Part shown: piece by piece, positions 1-4,421 of the stretch | How positions within the stretch are numbered: position 1 is the stretch's first letter | How the letters are laid out: the number at the start of each line of letters is the position of its first letter | Origin: Nitrososphaeraceae archaeon | GTDB lineage: Archaea; Thermoproteota; Nitrososphaeria; Nitrososphaerales; Nitrososphaeraceae | Length of the DNA stretch: 6,762 bases | Direction: 5' to 3' | Assembly: GCA_030038695.1 (NCBI GenBank) | Contig: JASHSN010000141.1 | Span: forward strand, 1-6,762 | The notes under the pieces: model-generated | Database searches by the model: none | What the model was told of the DNA's origin: nothing | What the model saw: the letters and a program-made list of their open reading frames with translations, nothing else | Made by a program: the position numbers and the translations under genes

Positions 1-85
1 AACTACACTGTCTAACAAAATTACGTATAGTAGTAACCGTTATTGTTCATTATGTATTTAGCTTAGGACCACAAATTGACATCAT

Positions 86-358
86 TTGATCTGTTCGGGC
101 AAAGAACTGGACTATACTTACGGACATGAACCCGATGCCAATGTAAGAGAAAGAATCTTACTTCTAAGACGTGTCAGAATTGATAACCAAGAAGCTGCAA
201 GTGTAACTGAGTTAGAACTTCACAGATCTAGAGTTATCGCTATGACCAAACTGATAGTTGTTTTTTTATACATAATAGTTGCTAGAAATTTCTCTATAAT
301 AATAGTTGCTAAGTTTTATTCTGAATTCTTTCTCCGGCTTAGTACCACACATCATTAA
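86..358 (+). pseudogene. Transposase N-terminal fragment, helix-turn-helix (IS630-like, tentative)
   Basis: The first ~45 codons read as a charged, helical segment containing NVRERILLLRRVRIDNQEAA and then VTELELHRSR. This resembles the N-terminal helix-turn-helix of IS630-type or related transposases, where the motif recognises the element ends. After the Arg of HRSR the reading turns into low-complexity Ile/Val/Phe-rich sequence (roughly residues 52-90) encoded by AT-rich DNA, so the protein is broken and no catalytic DDE domain follows. The only start codon is TTG at 86, and the frame may begin further upstream in a lost part. No terminal inverted repeats or target-site duplication could be recognised. 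The similarity is by eye; an unrelated HTH protein fragment is possible. Confidence 0.4.
272..311. repeat. Short direct repeat ATAATAGTTGCTA, two copies
   Basis: The 13-base word ATAATAGTTGCTA occurs at 272-284 and again at 299-311, 27 bases apart. It lies in the low-complexity tail after the transposase-like fragment and looks like a small local duplication rather than a functional site. Confidence 0.4.
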
Positions 359-402
359 TGTGAATTATATAGTTATTAGTCACAACGAAAAAACGCATGA
401 AT

Positions 403-421
403 CTGCTAATATTTTTAGCAG
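403..421 (-). terminator. Hairpin with perfect 7-bp stem downstream of the 441-674 gene
   Basis: CTGCTAA (403-409) and TTAGCAG (415-421) are perfect inverted repeats around a 5-base loop. On the minus strand the hairpin begins about 20 bases after the stop codon at 441-443 and is followed by a T-run (the A-run at 387-393 on the plus strand). Archaeal termination depends mainly on T-rich tracts, so the stem may be incidental, but the position suits a 3' end. Confidence 0.3.
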
Positions 422-440
422 CGTAGAGTAGCCAGCTTCT

Positions 441-674
441 TTAGGATCCGCGTGGATCCAATGGGTTACATCCTAGACCCTGTCCTGCAAACTTTCTTCC
501 AAATTCTTTGTTGATCCCTTCTAATACCGTCCCTACTTGTGCCTCTTCCCCTGCTAATACCTTTCATGCGAGGTGGTTTTCGGGAAGAGCAGAATTAATT
601 TCAGGAGGGAGCAATGGAAATGTAATTGCGAATGCTTGGCTTAAGGCGAATGCCGGATGTTCTTCTATTGCCAT
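441..674 (-). pseudogene. Small protein of unknown family interrupted by one TGA
   Basis: Read from the ATG at 674, the minus strand gives MAIEEHPAFALSQAFAITFP, then residues 21-36 ending in NHLA, a TGA at 564-566 (codon 37), and a further 40 codons in the same frame (KVLAGEEAQVGTVLEGINKE and on, finishing NPLDPRGS) to a TAA at 441-443. Both halves have ordinary soluble-protein composition and stay in one frame, which suggests one 77-codon gene with a nonsense mutation. Trp (TGG) is the simplest ancestral codon. I do not recognise the family. The frame stays open for 16 codons above the ATG, so a longer start cannot be excluded. It lies just downstream of another interrupted small gene (733-915). 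The plus-strand poly-Ala frame here appears to be its shadow. Confidence 0.45.
444..459. repeat. Paired GGATCC sites with 4-base spacer
   Basis: Two GGATCC palindromes at 444-449 and 454-459 flank GCGT. They encode the last residues (DPRGS) of the minus-strand frame ending at 441, so coding use explains them adequately. Confidence 0.35.
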
Positions 675-732
675 GGTAGTACTAGTGTTAGGTCTATGTC
701 TCAAATATAAAAAAAGGTGGTACTATATGGTG

Positions 733-915
733 CTAATAACCGCCGCCGCAGCAGCTGCTGCCGCCTAGGCCGCTTGACATGCTATCGCCGCTTGACATGG
801 CCGATCCATGGTGCTTATGGTGCAAAGCGTTCACCTATTGGGTTCCCATTACTGTTCCTGTCACCACTACTGCTGCGAACAGCGCAACAATTGTGAAGAT
901 CGTTTTTGTGTTCAT
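733..915 (-). pseudogene. Small exported Gly/Ser/His-rich protein interrupted by one TAG
   Basis: The ATG at 915 opens MNTKTIFTIVALFAAVVVTG followed by TVMGTQ, a textbook signal peptide (Lys at 4, hydrophobic core 6-18). A TAG follows at 835-837 (codon 27), and 33 more codons continue in the same frame: VNALHHKHHG, then a repeat of the MSSG type (SAMSSGDSMSSGLGG), then SSCCGGGY, ending in TAG at 733-735. Signal peptide plus His/Gly/Ser-rich mature part is one coherent exported protein, so the TAG is most simply a CAG-to-TAG lesion placed just before the likely cleavage region (VNA/LHH). Cys-Cys and His clusters hint at metal binding, but that is a guess. A possible TATA element, TTTATTAA, lies on the minus strand at about 963-971. 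Small exported proteins of this style recur at 1098 and 2394. Confidence 0.5.
770..799. repeat. Direct repeat CCGCTTGACATG, two copies
   Basis: CCGCTTGACATG occurs at 770-781 and 788-799, exactly 18 bases (six codons) apart. On the minus strand it encodes the duplicated Met-Ser-Ser-Gly unit of the exported protein at 733-915. The in-phase spacing supports that frame as once translated. Confidence 0.5.
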
Positions 916-983
916 TCTAGTTGTAAAAATACCTATAGGGTACTGCTAACATTTGTGAATACCTTAATAAAGACATAACGAAA

Positions 984-1009
984 CGATTAAGATTAATTGA
1001 CGATTAATT
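984..1009. promoter_or_regulatory. Tandem GATTAATT boxes in a divergent intergenic region
   Basis: GATTAATT occurs at 991-998 and 1002-1009, an 11-base period (about one helical turn), preceded by a partial copy GATTAA at 984-989. They lie between the minus-strand gene starting at 915 and the plus-strand gene starting at 1098, where a shared regulator could bind. In AT-rich intergenic DNA this could be chance, and no matching regulator gene is in the window. The rest of 916-1097 shows nothing else clear. Confidence 0.25.
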
Positions 1010-1097
1010 CATTCTAGTACGATTAGAAATAACAAGAACGTTGATCTAGCTTATTGATTCCAAATGCATATCTATCTTTAGTGCCATTGCTACATAA

Positions 1098-1283
1098 ATG
1101 AATTCGGACTTAATCACTTTCAACTGTATGACGATTGTAGCGGTAGTATTTTTATTTGCCTTAGGCTTAGGTCCTGTTATTAATAACCTATACGGCGGCC
1201 ACGGCTTCGCATCACCTTATGGTCCGTGTGGAGGCCAACCTTTCACAACTATCGGAGGACATATTATATGTACTACGCGATAG
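1098..1283 (+). CDS. Small exported or membrane-anchored Gly-rich protein
   Basis: A 61-residue frame starting at ATG. Residues 11-28 form one hydrophobic segment (TIVAVVFLFALGLGPVI), which may act as a signal peptide or single membrane anchor. The remaining ~33 residues are Gly/Pro/Thr-rich (NLYGGHGFASPYGPCGGQP and on) with Cys at 44 and 58, so the mature part would be a short extracytoplasmic peptide able to form a disulfide or bind metal. ATG at codon 11 is an alternative start placing the hydrophobic stretch at the very N-terminus. It stands alone on the plus strand, divergent from 733-915, and ends in TAG. No family recognised. Its hydrophobic-then-glycine-rich layout argues against a random frame, but the length is short. 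Confidence 0.5.
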   Translation: MNSDLITFNCMTIVAVVFLFALGLGPVINNLYGGHGFASPYGPCGGQPFTTIGGHIICTTR

Positions 1284-1287
1284 TTAG

Positions 1288-1575
1288 CTAGTTGTCGTTG
1301 ATTACCAATAGCAAACAAATATTGAGGTGGATTGTCTCAATAATATCGTTTAGACGATTGCAAGAAGGCGGATAGAATCCCTTCTCGAAGCCCATTTGAA
1401 CTCGCCAAGATATTTTCAGATGCAAGCTTGCATTAGAACGTTCACTATATTGTGTCCAACTGAAGGTAGATTTTCTGGGTTGAATGTAACAGTACGAAAA
1501 TCCAAATAAAGAGTTAGGAGAAGGTATTATATTTATTGTAAAGGGAGTATACCAGTGCAAAATATGTAACAGCAA
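1288..1575 (-). other. Doubtful 95-codon frame, possible transposase-like remnant
   Basis: This minus-strand frame from a TTG at 1575 has a stretch around residues 40-90 (QYSERSNASLHLKISWRVQM, then LNDIIETIHLN) that vaguely recalls the C-terminal helices of DDE transposases, but no catalytic residue can be placed. The opposite strand over 1400-1500 also reads as short protein-like pieces broken by stops, so strand assignment is uncertain. It contains a perfect 14-base palindrome, ATGCAAGCTTGCAT, at 1420-1433. I treat 1284-1697 as having no confident gene. Confidence 0.2.
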
Positions 1576-1697
1576 GCGATAGCGATAGAAAAAATTGACT
1601 TACTGCCGATAATTCCAAGGCGAAATATTTTCATAATATCACTAATACAAAGAATCGTATAGAAAATCAAGATTCTCAGAGATGAACATTGTATTGC

Positions 1698-1707
1698 AAA
1701 ATAAATA
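1698..1707 (+). promoter_or_regulatory. Candidate TATA box upstream of the methyltransferase fragment
   Basis: AAATAAATAG at 1698-1707 ends 24 bases before the ATG at 1732, the spacing expected of an archaeal box A driving a leaderless or nearly leaderless transcript. There is no Shine-Dalgarno-like sequence before the ATG, consistent with this. Confidence 0.35.
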
Positions 1708-1731
1708 GTCATTATAGTAATATCAATCGTT

Positions 1732-2022
1732 ATGAAGCTACAAGAATGGTTATTGACCGTAGGATCGAAGAAAAGAGTTCAACTAATGCTCCAATATATA
1801 GACATCACACCTAGCGATGTCCTGTTAGACGTAGGAGGTAATACGGGAAAAATAACAGAGGTGTATGCAAAAGATTGCAAAGAAATAGTTGTCTTAGAAC
1901 CGAAACATACCGTTGTAGAATACGGCAGGAGATATAGACCACACATTAAATTTGTAGAAGCAGGAGTAGAAAATATACCATATTTTTTGAGTCTGGGGCA
2001 TCTAGCGTTAGAAGAGTTTTGA
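1732..2022 (+). pseudogene. Class I SAM-dependent methyltransferase, truncated after the cofactor half
   Basis: Codons 1-84 form the N-terminal half of a Rossmann-fold methyltransferase. VLLDVGGNTG (30-39) is motif I, the glycine-rich SAM-binding loop. IVVLEP (52-57) supplies the acidic residue that holds the ribose hydroxyls, and EAGVENIPY (76-84) is the usual strand-3/motif III region. A complete Methyltransf_11/25-type protein would continue for another 100 or more residues with motif IV and a substrate-binding part. Here the sequence stops resembling the family after Tyr84 and ends at a TGA (2020-2022) after twelve unrelated codons. The break coincides with an 18-base near-repeat (1985-2002 and 2017-2034) and with the end of a convergent minus-strand frame, so a deletion or rearrangement at about 1983 is likely. 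The start ATG has a well-placed TATA-like box. It is presumably inactive as it stands; the original substrate cannot be inferred. Confidence 0.7.
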
Positions 2023-2034
2023 GTCTGAGGTATC
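1985..2034. repeat. Imperfect 18-base direct repeat at the methyltransferase breakpoint
   Basis: TTTTGAGTCTGGGGCATC (1985-2002) and TTTTGAGTCTGAGGTATC (2017-2034) match at 16 of 18 positions, 32 bases apart. They straddle the point where methyltransferase similarity is lost and may mark the rearrangement. Part of the second copy, AGTCTGAGGTAT, recurs at 5075-5086. Confidence 0.45.
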
Positions 2035-2169
2035 ATCAACACTGATCCTCACATCCGTTGCATTATCGTTACCGTGTGCGCGGCAGGCCGACGAAGCATA
2101 GAGCTGTATGTGTACCGTTTGTTTTGCGTTAATGGCGTGGGATTGATGACTATTACCTGCTATTGATAT
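2008..2169 (-). pseudogene. In-frame continuation beyond the TAA of the Tyr/His-rich exported protein
   Basis: Directly after the TAA at 2170-2172 the same minus-strand frame stays open for 53 codons to a TAA at 2008-2010. Its composition is protein-like (SIAGNSHQSHAINAKQTVHI, then LYASSACRAHGNDNATDVRI, then SVDD). Gln/Asn/Ser-rich tails of this kind can follow Tyr/His-rich segments in extracellular proteins, so the ancestral gene may have been a 128-codon protein now cut short. The alternative is that the 74-residue form is natural and this is a fortuitous open frame. Its last codons overlap the truncated methyltransferase on the opposite strand. Confidence 0.35.
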
Positions 2170-2394
2170 TTAATGATAACAATGGTAGTAGCTGCCATAA
2201 CAGAAGTAGTGGCCGACCGGGAAACGGTGATTATAATACTTTCCATTATGATAGTACCTATAATATTTTCCGTGGTAATAGTACTTGCCGTGCTTATACG
2301 CAAACGTTTGATGGTTTGCCACTATTGGTGTTGTAACAAGCAATATCATGGCTGCAATGGCTACGGTAGTTAAAGCGACACTTTTTGAAAACAT
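2170..2394 (-). CDS. Small secreted Tyr/His/Gly-rich protein
   Basis: A 74-residue protein from the ATG at 2394. Residues 1-32 are a clear signal peptide: Lys4, hydrophobic core about 6-25, and a probable cleavage after TFA at 30-32. The mature part is dominated by Tyr, His, Gly and Lys, with the unit GKYY repeated at 36-39, 42-45 and 51-54, and Cys at 65 and 72. Such low-complexity exported proteins may serve in the cell surface or extracellular matrix; His and Tyr richness allows metal binding or cross-linking, but no function is shown. It ends at TAA 2170-2172, after which the frame remains open (see 2008-2169), so it may be a shortened version of a longer protein. An AT-rich stretch (AAAATATAATATATG on the minus strand) lies directly upstream. 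The opposite-strand frames here are shadows. Confidence 0.6.
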   Translation of the reverse strand: MFSKSVALTTVAIAAMILLVTTPIVANHQTFAYKHGKYYYHGKYYRYYHNGKYYNHRFPVGHYFCYGSYYHCYH

Positions 2395-2438
2395 CTACAT
2401 ATATTATATTTTCTTACACTTAAGAGTTTCTTGTGCTC

Positions 2439-2546
2439 TTAGACAGCTAGACCAGCAGCTAAAAACGCTGCTACATGTAATGTTACAAAGAAACCTTCTG
2501 AACCGCTTAGCAGGTGATGTATTTGAAGAGATATGAATTCTGACAA
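2439..2546 (-). CDS. Tiny single-helix membrane protein
   Basis: From TTG at 2546 the minus strand encodes 35 residues: MSEFISLQIHHLLSGSEGFF followed by VTLHVAAFLAAGLAV and TAA. The second half is a strong transmembrane helix (about 19-35) at the very C-terminus, preceded by a short amphipathic segment with His-His. The frame is open up to a GTG at 2600, giving 54 residues with an N-terminal VQLISVYTKSGENSYF. A TATATA element on the minus strand at 2579-2584 would place transcription start near 2556 and favours the TTG start. It may be a genuine micro-membrane protein or the preserved tail of a lost larger one. I do not recognise the family. Confidence 0.4.
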   Translation of the reverse strand: MSEFISLQIHHLLSGSEGFFVTLHVAAFLAAGLAV

Positions 2547-2578
2547 TTCTATGAAATAGCTGTTTTCTCCGCTTTTGG

Positions 2579-2584
2579 TATATA
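2579..2584 (-). promoter_or_regulatory. Candidate TATA box for the 35-residue membrane protein
   Basis: TATATA sits 33 bases upstream of the TTG start at 2546 on the minus strand. With the usual ~26-base distance to transcription start this leaves a leader of about 10 bases. A weak motif, supported only by spacing. Confidence 0.25.
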
Positions 2585-2667
2585 CAGATATTAACTGCAC
2601 TCTCGCTTATTAATTTGAGCCCAAGTCATACAATTCCAAGATCGGAGTCATTAAGATTTGTGTGATG

Positions 2668-2823
2668 TCACGTCACGTTATATCTCCTTAACCGTGATAA
2701 TGTAATCCACTAAACAATCTTTAGTAACTTTGATGCTATAGCTACAGCTGCCTTGCAACTACCTTTGATTTTGACCAACCTTGTATAGAATTGCGTTACG
2801 ATACTACTCTTGTTAGTTGAGTA
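2668..2823 (-). pseudogene. IS110-family transposase C-terminal remnant
   Basis: The minus-strand frame reads NKSSIVTQFYTRLVKIKGSC, then KAAVAIASKLLKIV, a TAG, then WITLSRLRRYNVT and TGA at 2668-2670. The pattern FYxRL, a basic KG loop, then KAAVAxAxKLLxIxW is characteristic of the end of the Transposase_20 domain of IS110/IS1111-family DEDD transposases, which recombine through a Holliday-junction-like mechanism. Only this tail survives: neither the N-terminal DEDD catalytic domain nor the serine motif is present, and the TAG replaces what looks like a Trp codon. It abuts an IS630-like fragment in another frame at about 2815, so two elements were brought together. Certainly inactive. Confidence 0.5.
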
Positions 2824-3043
2824 TCATTCTTTTACCAAGGTCATGAACGATTCTCCATGTCTGCATTGGACTGACATTCATTCCTAGAATTGTAGTAAGA
2901 TATGTTGCCAAAAGACGAATACTCCAGATATTCTTTAGGTATCCAAAGGTTCTAGGAGACTTTGATATTATCTCTTTAATCGTCTTCTTGTTCTTATCAG
3001 AAGATATCTTTTGTATTCTTCCAGCATTACTTCGATACTTAAC
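2813..3043 (-). pseudogene. IS630-like transposase fragment (wHTH portion)
   Basis: A 76-codon open stretch on the minus strand includes DKNKKTIKEIISKSPRTFGY, then LKNIWSIRLLATYLTTILGM, then NVSPMQTWRIVHDLGKRM. The run 'P..fGy....Ws.rlla.yl....g..vs......ivhdlG' is the second, winged helix-turn-helix half of the DNA-binding region of IS630/Tc1-mariner-type transposases. In an intact protein the DDE catalytic domain follows; here the frame ends at TAA 2813-2815 and IS110-like sequence takes over. The first HTH is missing on the other side, where a TAA lies immediately upstream of codon 1. It may be kin to the fragment at 86-358, which resembles the missing first HTH, but that lies on the other strand. 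Confidence 0.55.
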
Positions 3044-3180
3044 TTAATATGTGCAGCTAGGCTCTAAATGACCATTTCAATACGCAAGATTCAAATACCT
3101 GGTCTGTCATCCTCTACCAGAGGACGTGGACATGAATGCCAGAGCTAAAATCATCTTTGAAAATTCAGAGTCAAAGTACA

Positions 3181-3318
3181 CTAGCAGCCTTGATTGTCCG
3201 CCCAAAGATAACTTTCGCTAGGATACGGAATCTGTTCAAGCGTGCACGCGATTACAATCCTTGGCCTGAAAGTATCTATCACTTTCCTGGCACCTTTCAA
3301 GGCCTCTAGATTCTCCTC
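3181..3318 (-). pseudogene. FkbM-family methyltransferase C-terminal remnant (tentative)
   Basis: An open minus-strand stretch of 45 codons reads EENLEALKGARKVIDTFRPR, then IVIACTLEQIPYPSESYLWA and DNQGC, ending in TAG at 3181-3183. In FkbM-type (Methyltransf_21) methyltransferases the conserved ending is D-x-EG-x-E-x-x-x-L-x-GA followed by a helix and '(R/K)P-x-(I/L)-x-(I/V)-E'. The fragment fits from the Glu-Glu onward. The preceding DNA (minus strand, about 3319-3330) reads KV-GGE in another phase, suggesting a frameshift exactly at the D-x-EG motif. Nothing upstream restores the SAM-binding domain. A one-off resemblance is possible. Confidence 0.35.
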
Positions 3319-3417
3319 CTAACTTTTTTTGATGTTGCGAGTTTCTAAAAGTGGATTTATACTCTGATATTTGTATAATGTGTCGCATTTTTATTATAAT
3401 GGAATGAGAATCAGTCA

Positions 3418-3582
3418 ATACTCTCCTGAAGGATTAGCATTTATTAGCGAAAGTATTATGAATTTTCTTTGTTGTCATATATCTTCATCTTTCAATAAGA
3501 TCTCGCCTCACTCTTTTTCAATTGTCTCAAAATATTTCTCCAGCTTGTTAGCTGTGAATGTGAATTCACCTATATGTCTGAG
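3418..3582 (-). pseudogene. Decayed reading frame with three TGA codons
   Basis: Frame-consistent minus-strand segments read LRHIGEFTFTANKLEKYFET then IEKE, TGA (3508-3510), GEILLKDEDI, TGA (3475-3477), QQRKFIILSLINANPSGEY, TGA (3415-3417). Each segment has soluble-protein composition and none needs a frame change, so this looks like one gene with repeated nonsense mutations; Trp would fit each position. It shares frame with the FkbM-like tail at 3181-3318, but further stops separate them and they need not be one gene. Family unknown. The plus-strand frame over the same stretch appears to be its shadow. Confidence 0.35.
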
Positions 3583-3759
3583 TTAGCAGAAGTGTGCAGA
3601 TAATTATATAGTTGACTGAATTGCAAAGGCCAGTTGTTATATATATATCCATTAAACAATTTGTGGAATAACTTATCTGACAAATATAAAAGATTTCTGT
3701 GTGACTTTGTTGACACCTATGTTGGAATGACGGCAATCATCTTTAGCAGCTTTTTCTGT

Positions 3760-3777
3760 AATGAATATAATGAATAT
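3760..3777. repeat. Perfect tandem duplication of AATGAATAT
   Basis: AATGAATAT occurs twice head to tail at 3760-3768 and 3769-3777, touching the stop codon (3777-3779) of the minus-strand gene. It probably arose by slippage. The surrounding 3583-3776 region holds no gene I can support; it includes a TA-dinucleotide run at 3638-3648. Confidence 0.5.
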
Positions 3778-4316
3778 TATGTACTTTTTAGTCCGTCTTC
3801 TGCGATTGCTACATCACCATTCTTCGCATTAATTCGACTATGCATGAGTCTCTTTCCATCGGGCATTAAGATATAATTCTGTGTTGCGACCAACATAAAT
3901 TGTGGGAAAGTAAACATCCCACTTACAAGAATTGTCTTCTTATCCAAAATCCTTGATTCCAGTATATTTTCACCGTTGGTGTTTATTATTAGAATATGCT
4001 CTGGTTCCCTGGATTTGTTAATTAATTCTTCACGATAATAAATACATGCGTTTTGGTCCACCTTCACTAATTGGTTTCCTAGGTTGTCGGAAATTTCCGT
4101 ACTCAAGCAAGGACCAAGAGTATTTTCACTTAAAGAGAACAGTATATTATCATAAATCTTGATAGACTTTGGACTATCAAAGATAAAATTGTTCCCAAAT
4201 ATTAGAGTATATGGCAATCCTAGATCACTCTCTATTAATCGCAATTCCAGATAAATTAGAACTCCCGCCTTTAAAGCTTCAGTTACCAAGCCACATAGTC
4301 CCGCGTTGATAATCAC
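3777..4316 (-). CDS. Conserved-looking hypothetical protein, 179 residues
   Basis: A long intact minus-strand frame from a GTG at 4316 to TAA at 3777-3779. The composition is soluble and strand-rich, with alternating hydrophobic stretches (SIKIYDNILFSLSEN about 51-65, HILIINTNGENILESRILDK about 106-125, KTILVSGMF about 126-134). No signal peptide, membrane helix or catalytic motif stands out. The C-terminal part (LMPDGKRLMHSRINAKNGDV and on) suggests a beta-sandwich or beta-roll rather than an enzyme core. I do not recognise a named family. The start is uncertain: immediately upstream, one frame away, lies a Cys-rich segment (4279-4386) that may be the original N-terminus, and the first ~30 residues here could be out-of-phase reading. 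It follows the VOC gene on the same strand after a 105-base gap with its own AT-rich stretch, so co-transcription is possible but not shown. Confidence 0.7.
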   Translation of the reverse strand: MIINAGLCGLVTEALKAGVLIYLELRLIESDLGLPYTLIFGNNFIFDSPKSIKIYDNILFSLSENTLGPCLSTEISDNLGNQLVKVDQNACIYYREELINKSREPEHILIINTNGENILESRILDKKTILVSGMFTFPQFMLVATQNYILMPDGKRLMHSRINAKNGDVAIAEDGLKST

Positions 4317-4386
4317 ATTCCCTTTCTAAATCGGCATCCCTTTCAATTTGCTTACAATCGTCACAACCAGAATGGCCCTTCCTAGA
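4279..4386 (-). pseudogene. Out-of-phase CxxC segment, probable lost N-terminus of the 179-residue protein
   Basis: The minus strand from 4386 reads SRKGHSGCDDCKQIERDADL then ERECDYQRGTMWLGN and a TGA at 4279-4281. It contains a CDDC pair, a later Cys, and a charged helix, a coherent protein-like run overlapping the GTG start (4316) of the downstream gene by 38 bases in a different frame. The simplest reading is a frameshift separating a zinc-binding-like N-terminal part from the rest of the gene. It has no good start codon of its own before its Met31. Alternatively it is the tail of another lost gene. Confidence 0.4.
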
Positions 4387-4400
4387 TCAATTTCTAGAAA
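4379..4400. repeat. Imperfect inverted repeat between two minus-strand genes
   Basis: TTCCTAGA (4379-4386) and TCTAGAAA (4393-4400) pair at 7 of 8 positions around a 6-base loop, 22 bases past the stop of the VOC gene. It may be a processing or termination hairpin or chance AT-rich symmetry. Confidence 0.25.
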
Positions 4401-4421
4401 GGGGTATATTGCTATTTGAGA

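Noticed and set aside
508..768. Plus-strand 86-codon frame ending in a run of Ala
   Set aside because: Overlaps two better minus-strand frames (441-674 and 733-915). The Ala run is the complement of Gly/Ser/Cys codons, and the rest lacks protein-like structure.
1779..2042. Minus-strand 87-codon frame
   Set aside because: Antisense to the methyltransferase motif I and II region, which is clearly coding on the plus strand.
2173..2536. Plus-strand frames rich in Ile/Val
   Set aside because: Shadows of the Tyr/His-rich secreted protein and the small membrane protein on the minus strand.
3236..3418. Minus-strand 60-codon frame
   Set aside because: The adjacent phase gives the FkbM-like ending with much better composition over 3181-3318.
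3371..3586. Plus-strand 71-codon frame rich in Ser/Phe/Ile
   Set aside because: Typical antisense composition. The minus strand reads as charged protein segments separated by TGA.
3634..3876. Plus-strand 80-codon frame
   Set aside because: Its second half is antisense to the 179-residue protein, and its first half has no recognisable feature or promoter.
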